64,000 nt of DNA from Leisingera sp. ANG1 (lineage in GTDB: Bacteria > Pseudomonadota > Alphaproteobacteria > Rhodobacterales > Rhodobacteraceae). Shown piece after piece: positions 45,727 through 54,962 of the stretch. The stretch covers positions 124,001 to 188,000 of the forward strand of contig NZ_AFCF02000009.1 of assembly GCF_000203975.2 (NCBI RefSeq). The letters run 5' to 3'. Both the position numbers and the translations under genes were made by a program. How positions within the stretch are numbered: position 1 is the first letter of the stretch; every line of letters begins with the position of its first letter. The notes beneath the pieces were generated by a model. That model ran no database searches. It saw nothing but the letters and a program-made list of their open reading frames with translations, and had not been told where the DNA came from.

Positions 45727-46809
45727 ATGATCCGGCTTGAGAAACGGCCGCAACCGTCGCGCGCCTGGTCAATGGCGACACCGCTGGTGGCGGTGATTGC
45801 CACCATGATCGTTGGCGGGCTGCTGTTCGCGGCGCTTGGCAAACCGCCGGTGGAGGCGATCCGCACCATTTTCTGGGAACCGCTGTTTGGCGAGTTTTCC
45901 TTCTACTACCGCCCGCAACTGCTGGTCAAAGGCGCGCCGCTGGTGCTGATCGCCATCGGCCTGTCGCTGGGCTTCCGCGCCGGCATCTGGAACATCGGCG
46001 CCGAGGGCCAGTACATCATGGGCGCCATCTTTGGCGCCGGGGCGGGCCTTGCCTTCTACCCTTCCGAGTCCTTCCTAATCTTCCCGTTCATGGTCCTCGC
46101 AGGCGCCTTTGGCGGCTGGATCTGGGCAATGATCCCGGCGGTGCTGAAAACCCGCTTCGGCACCAACGAAATCCTGGTGTCACTGATGCTGGTCTATGTG
46201 GCCGAGCAGTTCCTCGCCTCGGTCTCCCTGGGCCTTTTGAAGAACCCCGAAGGCTTCGGCTTCCCCGGTTCCCGCAACCTGCAGTCCTGGGACGCCGCCC
46301 ATAACGCCGAGCTGATCGCAGGCACCGGTATGCACTGGGGCGTGGTGGCGGCGCTGATCGCGGTGATCTTTGCCTATGTTCTGCTGAACCGCCACATGAC
46401 CGGCTACCACATCCGCCTGACCGGCGAGGCGCCCCGCGCCGCCAAATTCGCCGGTGTGAACCCTACCCGCCTGGTGCTGTTCTGCCTCGGCACCTCCGGC
46501 GCGCTGGCAGGTCTTGCCGGCCTGTTTGAGGTCTCCGGCCCCTCCGGCCAGATCTCCATCGACTTCAACGTGGGCTATGGCTTCACCGCGATCATCGTCG
46601 CCTTCCTGGGCCGCCTGCACCCCGTCGGCATCCTGCTGGCAGGCGGGCTGATGGCGCTGACCTACATTGGCGGCGACATCGCGCAATCGAACCTGCAGCT
46701 GCCCGCCGCAGCCATTCAGGTCTTCCAGGGGATGCTTCTGTTCTTCCTCCTGGCCTTCGACCTGCTCACCAATTTCCGCATCGCAATCGGCAAGCCGGAG
46801 GTGGCGTAA
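45727..46809 (+). CDS. Nucleoside/purine ABC transporter permease 1
   Basis: A 360-residue membrane protein with around nine hydrophobic segments, of the BPD_transp_2 type (motifs GLSLGFRAGIWNIGAEGQYI and KFAGVNPTRLVLFCLGTSGA). Pairs with the second permease. AGGGAG lies seven bases before the ATG; 42 bases separate it from the ATPase gene. Confidence 0.87.
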   Translation: MIRLEKRPQPSRAWSMATPLVAVIATMIVGGLLFAALGKPPVEAIRTIFWEPLFGEFSFYYRPQLLVKGAPLVLIAIGLSLGFRAGIWNIGAEGQYIMGAIFGAGAGLAFYPSESFLIFPFMVLAGAFGGWIWAMIPAVLKTRFGTNEILVSLMLVYVAEQFLASVSLGLLKNPEGFGFPGSRNLQSWDAAHNAELIAGTGMHWGVVAALIAVIFAYVLLNRHMTGYHIRLTGEAPRAAKFAGVNPTRLVLFCLGTSGALAGLAGLFEVSGPSGQISIDFNVGYGFTAIIVAFLGRLHPVGILLAGGLMALTYIGGDIAQSNLQLPAAAIQVFQGMLLFFLLAFDLLTNFRIAIGKPEVA

Positions 46810-46810
46810 C

Positions 46811-47731
46811 ATGGATCTTTCTGCAATCAATCCGGTCCTGCTCATCGCCTCGCTGATGGTGGCGGCAACCCCGCTTTTGCTGGCGGCCATCGGCGAACTG
46901 GTGGTCGAAAAGGCCGGCGTGCTGAACCTCGGGGTCGAGGGGATGATGATCGTCGGCGCCATCGCAGGCTTTGCCACCGCGGTGGAAAGCGGCTCGCCCT
47001 TCTTCGGCTTCATCGCCGCCGCCATCGCTGGCGCGGCGCTGTCGATCCTGTTTGCCATCCTCACCCAGTTTGCCCAGGCCAACCAGGTGGCCTCCGGCCT
47101 GTCACTGACGCTCTTTGGCCTCGGCCTCTCGGCGCTGATGGGGCAATCCTATGTCGGCATCAAGCCGCCGCAGATGGGGGATATCCATATCCCTGTGCTC
47201 AGTGATCTGCCCGTCGTCGGCCCGATCCTGTTCGGCCATGACATCATCCTCTACTTCGGCATCGCGCTGACCGCCGCGGTCTGGTGGATGCTGAAATACT
47301 CCCGCCTAGGCCTGGTGCTGCGCGCGGTGGGCGAGAACCACGACGCCGCCCATGCTCTCGGCTACAAGGTGCTGAAAATCCGCCTGCTGGCGATCATGTT
47401 CGGCGGTGCCTGCGCGGGCCTCGGCGGCGCCTACATCAGCCTGATCCGCGTGCCGCAATGGACCGAAGGCATGACCGCCGGCATCGGCTGGATTGCGCTG
47501 GCACTGGTGGTCTTTGCCAGCTGGAAACCCTGGCGCGCACTGCTGGGTGCCTATCTCTTTGGCGGCGTCACTGTGGTGCAGCTCAATCTGCAGGCCGCAG
47601 GCGTTGCCATTCCGGTCGAGTATCTGGCAATGTCGCCCTATCTGATTACAATCATTGTGCTTGTTATCCTTTCGGCGGACAAAAGCAGCGCACCTGCCTC
47701 GCTTGGCCGCAACTTCCACGCCTCCCGCTAG
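46811..47731 (+). CDS. Nucleoside/purine ABC transporter permease 2
   Basis: A 306-residue BPD_transp_2 permease with motif GELVVEKAGVLNLGVEGMM near residue 30 and about eight membrane segments, continuing the usual ATPase - permease - permease - binding protein order. The ATG at 46811 follows the first permease stop by one base; upstream in-frame codons lie within that gene. Confidence 0.88.
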   Translation: MDLSAINPVLLIASLMVAATPLLLAAIGELVVEKAGVLNLGVEGMMIVGAIAGFATAVESGSPFFGFIAAAIAGAALSILFAILTQFAQANQVASGLSLTLFGLGLSALMGQSYVGIKPPQMGDIHIPVLSDLPVVGPILFGHDIILYFGIALTAAVWWMLKYSRLGLVLRAVGENHDAAHALGYKVLKIRLLAIMFGGACAGLGGAYISLIRVPQWTEGMTAGIGWIALALVVFASWKPWRALLGAYLFGGVTVVQLNLQAAGVAIPVEYLAMSPYLITIIVLVILSADKSSAPASLGRNFHASR

Positions 47732-47792
47732 ACGGGGGGCTTTTCACTGCCCCCTCTGCCGGGGCCAATAGATGTAAACTGGGGAGAACCTG

Positions 47793-48866
47793 ATGAAACT
47801 GACCAACCTTCTGACCAGCGCCGCCGTGGCGCTTGGCCTGGCCGCAGGCGCGGCGATGGCCGACACCACCAAAGTGGGCTTTGTCTATGTCGGCCCCGTC
47901 GGCGACGGCGGCTGGACCTACGAGCACGACCAGGGCCGCAAGGCGGTTGAAGCCGAGTTCGGCGATCAGGTCGAAACCGTCTACGTGGAAAACGTCGCCG
48001 AAGGCCCGGACGCCGAGCGCGTGATGACCCAGATGGCGCTGGAAGGCGCCGACCTGATCTTCACCACCTCCTTTGGCTACATGGATCCAACCATCAACGT
48101 CGCCAAGAAGTTCCCGAACGTGAAATTCGAGCACGCCACCGGCTACAAGCGCGCCGACAACGTTTCGACCTATTCCGCCCGTTTCTATGAGGGCCGCGCG
48201 GTGCAGGGCACCATTGCGGGCCATATGACTGAGTCGAACATCATCGGCTACATCGGCTCCTACCCGATCCCGGAAGTGATCCGCGGCATCAACTCTGCCT
48301 ATCTCCACGCCAAGAAGGTGAACCCGGACGTCCAGTTCAAGATCGTCTGGGCCTTCACCTGGTTCGATCCGGCGAAAGAGGCTGATGCCGCCAAGGTGCT
48401 GATCGAACAGGGCGCCGACGTGATCCTGCAGCACACCGACTCCACCGCGCCGCAGGCCGCCGCACAGGCCGCCGGCAACGTGATCACCTTCGGCCAAGCC
48501 TCCGACATGTCGGAATACGCGCCGAAACCGCGCGTCTCCTCCATCATCGACGACTGGGCGCCCTACTACATCGCCCGCACCAAGGCCGTGATCGACGGCA
48601 CCTGGGAATCGGTTGATACCTGGGACGGCATTGGCGCCGGCATGGTTGGAATCGGCGAAATTTCTGATGTGGTGCCTGCGGACGTCAAAGCCGCTGCACT
48701 GGCAATCAAGGACGCACAGGCCAACGGCACCTACCACGCCTTCACCGGCCCGATTAACAAGCAGGACGGCTCTGCCTGGCTGGCAGAGGGCGAAACAGCC
48801 GATGACGGCACCCTGGCCGGCATGAACTTCTATGTCGAAGGCATCGAAGGCGACATTCCGCAATAA
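47793..48866 (+). CDS. BMP-family ABC transporter substrate-binding protein
   Basis: A 357-residue periplasmic protein with signal peptide (residues 1-23, cleavage after AMA) and the Bmp/PnrA opening KVGFVYVGPVGDGGWTYEHD; NPDVQFKIVWAFTWFDPAKE is also typical. Family members bind nucleosides or purines. GGGGAG lies eight bases before the ATG. Last gene of the xdh-importer operon, followed by a strong terminator. Confidence 0.9.
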   Translation: MKLTNLLTSAAVALGLAAGAAMADTTKVGFVYVGPVGDGGWTYEHDQGRKAVEAEFGDQVETVYVENVAEGPDAERVMTQMALEGADLIFTTSFGYMDPTINVAKKFPNVKFEHATGYKRADNVSTYSARFYEGRAVQGTIAGHMTESNIIGYIGSYPIPEVIRGINSAYLHAKKVNPDVQFKIVWAFTWFDPAKEADAAKVLIEQGADVILQHTDSTAPQAAAQAAGNVITFGQASDMSEYAPKPRVSSIIDDWAPYYIARTKAVIDGTWESVDTWDGIGAGMVGIGEISDVVPADVKAAALAIKDAQANGTYHAFTGPINKQDGSAWLAEGETADDGTLAGMNFYVEGIEGDIPQ

Positions 48867-48890
48867 GCGGAACCTCCTATGACACACAAA

Positions 48891-48916
48891 GGCCCGCCAT
48901 TTGGCGGGCCTTTTTT
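48891..48916 (+). terminator. Rho-independent terminator of the xdh-importer operon
   Basis: A perfect 8-bp stem GGCCCGCC/GGCGGGCC with the loop ATTT, followed by six Ts, 25 bases after the binding-protein stop. Confidence 0.92.
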
Positions 48917-49044
48917 GTTGCCCCAAGAACGTCTGAGCTCAGCAAAGCCTGCTGACACACCCTGTCACTGCCCTGATGTACTCCCCGCTCCACAAGCCCG
49001 CGGGATCCTGCCCGCGGCGCGCTCAAGCACTTTGGAGATTGCTT

Positions 49045-49401
49045 TTGAAACTGAATTACTTCGTTGTCGGCACCAACAACATGGACGCCGCGGTCAAATT
49101 CTATGACGCGCTTTTTGAAAACCAGGGGTTCACCCAGGTCCGGCCCAGCGAACGGATGACCTATTGGCTGAAGGACGATTTTGCCTTTGCCGCCGCCCTC
49201 CCCTTTGACGGCGCACCGGCCGCCAATGGCAATGGAACCATGGCAGGCTTCAGCCTCGGCTCCGCAGATGAGGCCGCCCGGCTGCACAAAAAGGCGCTCG
49301 AACTCGGCGGCACCTGCGAAGGCGCGCCGGGTCAGCGCGGACCGCGGTTCTCAGCCTATGTGCGGGATCTGGACGGCAACAAGCTGTGTTTCGCGGACTG
49401 A
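49045..49401 (+). CDS. VOC (glyoxalase/bleomycin-resistance fold) protein
   Basis: A 118-residue single-domain VOC protein: opening KLNYFVVGTNNMDAAVKFYD and closing AYVRDLDGNKLCFAD, the last carrying the usual metal-site region. The enzymatic role is unknown; related proteins include lactoylglutathione lyase-like and dioxygenase-like members. A TTG start at 49045 is chosen because GGAG lies seven bases before it and the domain begins there; an ATG at 48976 would add 23 residues unlike the family. Stands alone. Confidence 0.78.
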   Translation: MKLNYFVVGTNNMDAAVKFYDALFENQGFTQVRPSERMTYWLKDDFAFAAALPFDGAPAANGNGTMAGFSLGSADEAARLHKKALELGGTCEGAPGQRGPRFSAYVRDLDGNKLCFAD

Positions 49402-49416
49402 GCAAGCCGCAATGGC

Positions 49417-49452
49417 AAAAGGCGGACCCGCAGGCCCGCCTTTCCTATTCTT
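49417..49452. terminator. Convergent terminator between VOC and HlyD genes
   Basis: AAAGGCGG and CCGCCTTT pair across a ten-base loop. The stem is followed by CCTATTCTTT on the plus strand, and its flanking A-rich side gives a short T-run on the minus strand, so it may serve both converging genes. Confidence 0.6.
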
Positions 49453-49467
49453 TCGGCAAGCCCCGCC

Positions 49468-50703
49468 TCAGTGCCCGGACAACACCAGCGTCTGCACCGG
49501 CATCAGCAAGAGCCGCAGCCGCAGGCCCGCCGCATGGACCACGCCGATGGTGTCCACCACATGCAGGAAGGCCCATTCAGCCGTGCCGATGCTGTCGTCA
49601 TGCTCCAGCCGCTCGTGGTTGCTGGTATAGACATTGGCCAGGCAATTGCTGCCCGGCGGCAGCGCCTCTGCAGTGCCTTCGTAAAGCGGCTCCATAAAGA
49701 CGGTGATGGTGCCGGGCTTGCGCATGTTCCCCAAGTCGCGCAACTCATCCGTCGGGCGCAGCTGGCCGGTTGCGATCACGTCCTGCACTTCGACCACCAC
49801 CATAGGGATCACCGTGAAGGGCTTGGTCATGCAGCCGATCTCACCAATCATGCCGGGCTTGATCACCTGCGCCGACATCTGGTTGAACCCCGCCTGGAAG
49901 CGGTTCCTGCCAGAGGCCAAAGGCACCAGAATGCCTGCCGGGCGCAGCACCGGACTGACGTAGTCGCCGACCTGCAGCGCGAACTGCTCCACCCGGCCAT
50001 CGACACCGGCACTGATCAGCGTTTTGTCCAGCTCCGCCTGCGCCAATTGCAGCTGCGCCTCGGCGCTGGCCATCTGGGCCGGGATCAGCACCTCGATCTG
50101 CTGCTCCACTGCTGCCTTCTGCGCCCGCGCAGCCTCAACCGAGGCCGCCCTCTGGTCCACAAGGTTCTCCAGCCGTTCGATCTCAGCCGGCCGCACCGCG
50201 CTGGAGCCCTGGTCCCGCAGCGTCTGGTTCCGTTCCAGATCATCGCGTGCCTGCGTCAGCGCCGCCTGCGCCTGGGCAATGCCCGCATCTGCCTGGGCCA
50301 AGTCTGTATCTGCCAGCTTGCGCGAGGCTTCAACCTGGGCAATCGCCGCGTGGGCGGATTCAAGGGCAGCCTTTTGCGACAGCCCCTCCAGCCGCAGGAT
50401 CGGATCGCCCGCCTTCACTTCCTGATTGTTGACGACATAGACCTCTGCCACCCGCCCGCCGACCTGCGGCAGGATGGTGACGGTGCGGAAGTAGGAGGCC
50501 ACCGTATTGGTCGCCGGATGGAAATAGAACAGCGTGGTCAGCACCGTCAGGGTCAGCATCACGCAGGCCGTCAGACCCCAGCGCAACTCGTACCAGACAG
50601 AAAACAGCGTCAGCTCCTGGCCGACCCGCTTGCCCTGCACAAAGCGGCGGAACAGGAAGTCCGGCAGGATGGTGACCAGCGCGCACAGAAGTGTCTCGAT
50701 CAT
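49468..50703 (-). CDS. HlyD/EmrA-type membrane-fusion protein
   Basis: A 411-residue periplasmic adaptor anchored by an N-terminal membrane segment (about residues 40-62). The biotinyl-lipoyl motif (ILPQVGGRVAEVYVVNNQEV), a long alpha-hairpin rich in Ala, Gln and Glu (about 110-210) and a beta-barrel region are in the normal order. Such adaptors usually work with an ABC, MFS or RND pump, yet none is near; the only partner is the small membrane protein encoded three bases upstream. Escherichia coli YiaV/YiaW and YibH/YibI are like pairs of unknown cargo. Confidence 0.85.
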   Translation of the reverse strand: MIETLLCALVTILPDFLFRRFVQGKRVGQELTLFSVWYELRWGLTACVMLTLTVLTTLFYFHPATNTVASYFRTVTILPQVGGRVAEVYVVNNQEVKAGDPILRLEGLSQKAALESAHAAIAQVEASRKLADTDLAQADAGIAQAQAALTQARDDLERNQTLRDQGSSAVRPAEIERLENLVDQRAASVEAARAQKAAVEQQIEVLIPAQMASAEAQLQLAQAELDKTLISAGVDGRVEQFALQVGDYVSPVLRPAGILVPLASGRNRFQAGFNQMSAQVIKPGMIGEIGCMTKPFTVIPMVVVEVQDVIATGQLRPTDELRDLGNMRKPGTITVFMEPLYEGTAEALPPGSNCLANVYTSNHERLEHDDSIGTAEWAFLHVVDTIGVVHAAGLRLRLLLMPVQTLVLSGH

Positions 50704-50706
50704 GGT

Positions 50707-51156
50707 TCAGTGCCCCTCTGCCACGGGTTCGCCTTGCACCGGCACAGGCGCGTCCGGTTTCTCCGGCTGCGGATCGGGATCGCCACCGCCCTGCGCCGCA
50801 GGCGGCTCAGGCTCCCGCCCCAGACCGCGGACCGCATCGGCAATGGACCGTAGAGGCGCGGCCAGATCCGGGATCTGGAACCCCGCCATCAGGATCGCGG
50901 CCACCCAGAAGATATTGTTGTGGGTGAACAGCGCCAGCAGCGCCAGAATGCCCACCAGCTGGAATTGCGGGTGATTGCTCTTGTGCGCCATCTTCTCCGG
51001 CAGCGCGTGCAGGGTGAAATAGGCCACCCCGATCAGCAGGATCAGCACAATCGTGAACACCGCCATGAAGGTAAAAAGGAAATCGCTTCCGTCCGCCGCA
51101 GTGACATAAGAAGGAATATGCCCCGCAGCCATCGGATGTGCATTGGGCGTCGTCAT
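50707..51156 (-). CDS. Small inner-membrane protein, DUF3302-like
   Basis: A 149-residue protein with two membrane segments (about 28-50 and 66-92) separated by a short loop, LPEKMAHKSNHPQFQLVGI, and a Pro-rich tail from about residue 110. The loop and second helix resemble DUF3302 (YiaW/YibI) proteins, which are encoded with HlyD-like adaptors, as here. The similarity is by eye. The tail PEPPAAQGGGDPDPQPEKP is low-complexity. First gene of the pair. Confidence 0.6.
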   Translation of the reverse strand: MTTPNAHPMAAGHIPSYVTAADGSDFLFTFMAVFTIVLILLIGVAYFTLHALPEKMAHKSNHPQFQLVGILALLALFTHNNIFWVAAILMAGFQIPDLAAPLRSIADAVRGLGREPEPPAAQGGGDPDPQPEKPDAPVPVQGEPVAEGH

Positions 51157-51293
51157 CGTCCGTCCCCCGTTTCAATTTATTTTCTTGAACTGCATCCGAT
51201 AGTTGCACTGCCCGGCCCTTTGACCAAGCATTTTGTCTGGCCGGCGCCGGAATTGCCCTTTGCCTGCCCTTCCTTGCGTGCCACTCTCCCGCC

Positions 51294-52256
51294 ATGACAC
51301 AGAGCCCCCGCACGCCCCTCACCAGCCCCGACGGCACCCCCGCCAGCCGCTTTGCCTTTGGCTGCATGCAATTCGGCGGCCGCGCCACCGAGGCGCAGTC
51401 GGCAGAGATGTACGCCGCCTGCCGCGCCGCCGGCATCACTCATTTCGACACCGCCTGGGTCTATACCGAAGGCAAGTCCGAACAGATCCTTGGCCGCCTC
51501 ATCAAGCAGGAGCGCGACCAGCTTCTGATCGCCACCAAGGCCGGTTACGAGGGCGGCGCCGGCGCTGCCAACCTGCGCGCCCAATTGGACGAAAGCCGCC
51601 GCCGGCTGGATCTGGACATGGTCGATGTCTTCTACCTGCACCGCTTCGACCCACACACCGACCTGCGCGAAACCATGGACTGTTTCGCGGCACTGAAGGC
51701 AGAGGGCCTGATCCGCTATGCGGCGCTGTCGAACTTTGCCGCCTGGCAGGTGATGAAGGCGCAAATGGCCGGGCTGGCCTCCGGCGTTTCCGTCGACATG
51801 CTGCAGCCAATGTATTCGCTGGTGAAACGCCAGGCAGAGGTGGAGATCTTGCCGATGTGCGCCGACCAGGGCATCACCGCGGTGCCCTACTCGCCCCTCG
51901 GCGGCGGACTGCTGACTGGCAAATATGCCACCGGCGGCACCGGCCGCATCACCGAGGACAAGGGTTATGGCATCCGCTACAGCCCGGCCGCCATGCACGA
52001 AACGGCCACCGCGCTGACAGAGCTTGCAGCCCAGCGCGGCACCCATCCCGCCACCCTCGCCGTGGCCTGGGCCGCGGCCCATCCTTCCGCGCCGGTTCCG
52101 ATCATCTCTGCCCGCAACGCGGAACAGCTTCAGCCCTCGCTGGCAGCGCTGGACTACGCGATGGACGCAGACCTCTACCGCGCGATTGAGGCGCTCAGCC
52201 CGCGCCCCGCGCCCGCCACCGACCGGCTGGAAGAACAACAAGACGACAAGGACTAG
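51294..52256 (+). CDS. Aldo/keto reductase
   Basis: A 320-residue NADPH-type oxidoreductase of the AKR barrel fold. The catalytic tetrad is visible: Asp and Tyr in FDTAWVYTEG, Lys in IATKAGYE and His in VDVFYLHRFDP. The C-terminal half has VPYSPLGGGLLTGKY. Substrate unknown. The gene is five bases ahead of a DAO flavoprotein, suggesting a shared pathway. Confidence 0.88.
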   Translation: MTQSPRTPLTSPDGTPASRFAFGCMQFGGRATEAQSAEMYAACRAAGITHFDTAWVYTEGKSEQILGRLIKQERDQLLIATKAGYEGGAGAANLRAQLDESRRRLDLDMVDVFYLHRFDPHTDLRETMDCFAALKAEGLIRYAALSNFAAWQVMKAQMAGLASGVSVDMLQPMYSLVKRQAEVEILPMCADQGITAVPYSPLGGGLLTGKYATGGTGRITEDKGYGIRYSPAAMHETATALTELAAQRGTHPATLAVAWAAAHPSAPVPIISARNAEQLQPSLAALDYAMDADLYRAIEALSPRPAPATDRLEEQQDDKD

Positions 52257-52260
52257 ACCC

Positions 52261-53331
52261 ATGCAGGATTTCATCGTCATCGGCGGCGGCATGGGTGGCA
52301 CCAGCGCCGCCGCCCGGCTGGCCGGCCTCGGCAGCGTCACCCTGCTCGAAATGGAGGACGCGCTTGGCTACCATTCCTCCGGCCGCTCCGCTGCGCTGTT
52401 TGAGGAAAACTACGGCCACGGCCCCACCATCGACCTGAACCGCGCCAGCGCCGCGCACCTGCGCGAGAACGGCTACCTGTCGCCACGCGGGCTGATGCTG
52501 GTCGGTGCCAAGGACGAAGGCGATCTCTTTGCCCGCGACGTGGATGAACTGGGCATGGCCACGCTGGAGCCGGACGAGGCCCGCGCCATGGTGCCGATCC
52601 TGAACCCGGAAACCGTAGGCTTCACCGCCATCAGCGGTGCCGCCGAGGACATCGACACCGACAGGATGCTGCAGGACTTCGCCAAAACCCTGCGCGCTGC
52701 GGGCGGGCAGACTGTGACCAAGGCACCCGTCACCGCCATCACCCGCATTGCAGGCGGCTGGCAGGTCACCGCGGGCGGCACCGTTTATGAGGCGCGCAAC
52801 CTGGTCAACGCCGCGGGAGCCTGGGCCGATAAGGTTGCCGCGCTTGCCGGGGTCGCCGCCATCGGCCTGCAGCCCAAGCGCCGCTCGATGGCACGGCTGC
52901 CCGCCCCCGGCGGCCATGATGTCAGCGGCTGGCCGATGCTGCTGGGCGCAGGTGAGACCTGGTACGCCAAACCTGATGCCGGCAAGCTGCTGGTCTCCCC
53001 CGCCGACGCCGATCCGGTGGAGCCGCATGACGCCTATGCCGACGACATGGTGCTGGCCGAAGGGCTGGCCCGCTATGAGGAGATGGTGACTGAGCCGGTG
53101 ACGCGGGTCGAAAGCAATTTTGCCGGCCTGCGCAGCTTTGTCGCTGACGGCACCCTGGTGCTGGGGCCGGATCCGGATCAGCCGGAGTTCATCTGGTGTG
53201 CCGGTCAGGGCGGCTACGGCATCATGACTGCCCCCGCCGCCTCGCAGCTGATTGCCGATCTGGTGGCAGGCCGCGCGCCGGTGCTGGATGCCGCCACCGT
53301 CGCCGCGCTGTCGCCCGCGCGGCTGCGCTGA
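52261..53331 (+). CDS. FAD-dependent oxidoreductase (DAO family)
   Basis: A 356-residue flavoprotein with N-terminal FAD motif IVIGGGMGGTSAAARLAGLG and YHSSGRSAALFEENYG, as in D-amino acid dehydrogenase and glycerol-3-phosphate dehydrogenase-like proteins; near the C-terminus is CAGQGGYGIMTAPAASQL. It probably oxidises an amine or amino acid and passes electrons to oxygen or quinone. It is part of the operon AKR - DAO - DUF938, and its stop overlaps the next start (TGATG). Confidence 0.85.
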   Translation: MQDFIVIGGGMGGTSAAARLAGLGSVTLLEMEDALGYHSSGRSAALFEENYGHGPTIDLNRASAAHLRENGYLSPRGLMLVGAKDEGDLFARDVDELGMATLEPDEARAMVPILNPETVGFTAISGAAEDIDTDRMLQDFAKTLRAAGGQTVTKAPVTAITRIAGGWQVTAGGTVYEARNLVNAAGAWADKVAALAGVAAIGLQPKRRSMARLPAPGGHDVSGWPMLLGAGETWYAKPDAGKLLVSPADADPVEPHDAYADDMVLAEGLARYEEMVTEPVTRVESNFAGLRSFVADGTLVLGPDPDQPEFIWCAGQGGYGIMTAPAASQLIADLVAGRAPVLDAATVAALSPARLR

Positions 53332-53987
53332 TGCCAGTGCGCTCCGTTCCCGGCACGGCCTCTGTCGCGGAACCGCAGGGGGGCAAGCTGTTTGCCCCCT
53401 CCGCCGCCCGCAATGCCGGCGCGATCTGCGATCTGCTTGCAAAAGTGGCCCCGCCACAGGGCCGCGCCCTGGAAATCGCCAGCGGCACTGGCCAGCATGT
53501 GATTGAATACGCCGCCCGCCTGCCCGGCTTGACCTGGCAGCCGACCGAGGTGGACGCCACCCGCCGCGCCAGTATCCAGGCCTATGCCGAGGAGGCAGGC
53601 CTGCCCAAGATCGCACCGCCCATCGAGCTGGACGCCACCGCCCCCGGCTGGTGCGCGGATCATGCAGGCCAGGATCTGATCGTTCTGGTGAACCTCTTGC
53701 ATCTCATCAGTGAAAGCGAGGCCCGCACCCTGATCCAAGAGGCCGCTGCTGCCCTCGCCCCCAGCGGGCGGTTTGTGATCTACGGCCCCTTCATGCGCGG
53801 CGGAAACCTCATCAGCGAAGGCGACCGCGCCTTCCACGCCGCCATCACCGCCCATGATCCGGAAACCGGCTACAAGGATGATGCTGAGGTCATCCGCTGG
53901 CTGCAGGCCGCCGGACTGGAGCTGGTTCAAACCGTGGACATGCCCGCCAACAACCTGGCGCTGGTTTCGGAAAAACGCGCAATCTGA
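53331..53987 (+). CDS. DUF938 SAM-dependent methyltransferase-like protein
   Basis: A 218-residue protein with a class I methyltransferase fold: EIASGTGQHVIEYAARLPG binds SAM, and VNLLHLISESEA and YGPFMRGGNLISEGDRAF are characteristic of the DUF938 family. Substrate unknown. Overlap with the preceding gene fixes the start; upstream in-frame codons lie in the DAO gene. Last gene of the AKR-DAO-DUF938 group. Confidence 0.85.
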   Translation: MPVRSVPGTASVAEPQGGKLFAPSAARNAGAICDLLAKVAPPQGRALEIASGTGQHVIEYAARLPGLTWQPTEVDATRRASIQAYAEEAGLPKIAPPIELDATAPGWCADHAGQDLIVLVNLLHLISESEARTLIQEAAAALAPSGRFVIYGPFMRGGNLISEGDRAFHAAITAHDPETGYKDDAEVIRWLQAAGLELVQTVDMPANNLALVSEKRAI

Positions 53988-54010
53988 TTTCCGCGCCGGA
54001 ATATTCTCCC

Positions 54011-54871
54011 TTAGCCGCCGCCCCTCACCTCCTGCAGCCCCCGGACCACCTGCCGGATGTGCTCCAGCGCCGGATTGTCGGGCAGATAGAGCGCCCGGCA
54101 GCCGAGGCTGATCTCCGGCGCACCCTCGACTGCATGCAGCGCACCCGCCGCCAGCGCCTCTGCTGCCATATAGGCCGGGAAATATCCTATGCCGCCGCGT
54201 TTTTGCAGATAGCGCAGCCCCATCAGCGCATTCCCCAGCACGATGTGCTGACGGCTGCGGGCGGGCAGAACATCATGCAATTGCGCATCGTACTCAGCGC
54301 CGAATTCCAGGTTGATGAACAGGGGCAGCGCATCCCGCCCCAGCCGCAGGGGCTGGTCCGCCACCAGCACCAGCCGCTCGGGCGGCAGCTCCTCAACCGA
54401 TAGCCGCGCACCCGCCGGCACCTCGTTCACAATCGCCACGTCCAGCAGACGGCGCGCCACCGCCTCGCCCATGTTCATCGCGTGGTCATAGTTCAGCGTG
54501 AAGGGCACCGTGCCCTGCACCTCCTCCAGCCACACCGCCACATCCACCAGAAGCGGGTCCCAGACCGACAGCTGCGCCCCCAGCCGCAGCGGCACCCGGC
54601 CCGCCAGGCTCGCCTTAAGATCACCCGCGACAAACTCCCACGTCCGCATCATCTGCTCGGCATAGGGCAGAAACTGCCGCCCCGCCGCGCTCAGCCGCGT
54701 GCCGCCGGGTCCGCGGTCGAACAGCGGCGTGCCCAGTGCTTCCTCCAGCGCCTTGATCCGGGCACTGACGGCAGTTTGCGTCACACTCAGCGCCCGCGCC
54801 GCGCCGTGAAAGCTGCCCGCGGCCTCGATCGCCAAAAAGGTTTTGAACGCGCTGATCTGCATGGCGATCAC
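54011..54871 (-). CDS. LysR-type regulator divergent from the HD-domain gene
   Basis: A 286-residue LysR protein with N-terminal HTH (GAARALSVTQTAVSARIKAL) and an effector-binding domain. The GTG at 54871 is favoured because AAGGAAA lies five bases before it; an ATG three codons later is the alternative. It shares a 91-base divergent region with the PhnZ-like HD gene and probably controls it. Confidence 0.83.
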   Translation of the reverse strand: MIAMQISAFKTFLAIEAAGSFHGAARALSVTQTAVSARIKALEEALGTPLFDRGPGGTRLSAAGRQFLPYAEQMMRTWEFVAGDLKASLAGRVPLRLGAQLSVWDPLLVDVAVWLEEVQGTVPFTLNYDHAMNMGEAVARRLLDVAIVNEVPAGARLSVEELPPERLVLVADQPLRLGRDALPLFINLEFGAEYDAQLHDVLPARSRQHIVLGNALMGLRYLQKRGGIGYFPAYMAAEALAAGALHAVEGAPEISLGCRALYLPDNPALEHIRQVVRGLQEVRGGG

Positions 54872-54886
54872 TATTTCCTTTCGTCT

Positions 54887-54914
54887 TGAGCAAATCAATT
54901 CGTTTTCCTGCTCA
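54887..54914. promoter_or_regulatory. Candidate LysR operator
   Basis: TGAGCA-N16-TGCTCA is a perfect interrupted dyad in the short divergent region between the LysR and HD-domain genes. Its position suits a LysR site; the identification is by symmetry and location only. Confidence 0.35.
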
Positions 54915-54962
54915 GGCCAAACTCGCTAGCCTGCCTGCAGATCAACCAAAGGACCCGCGCCA

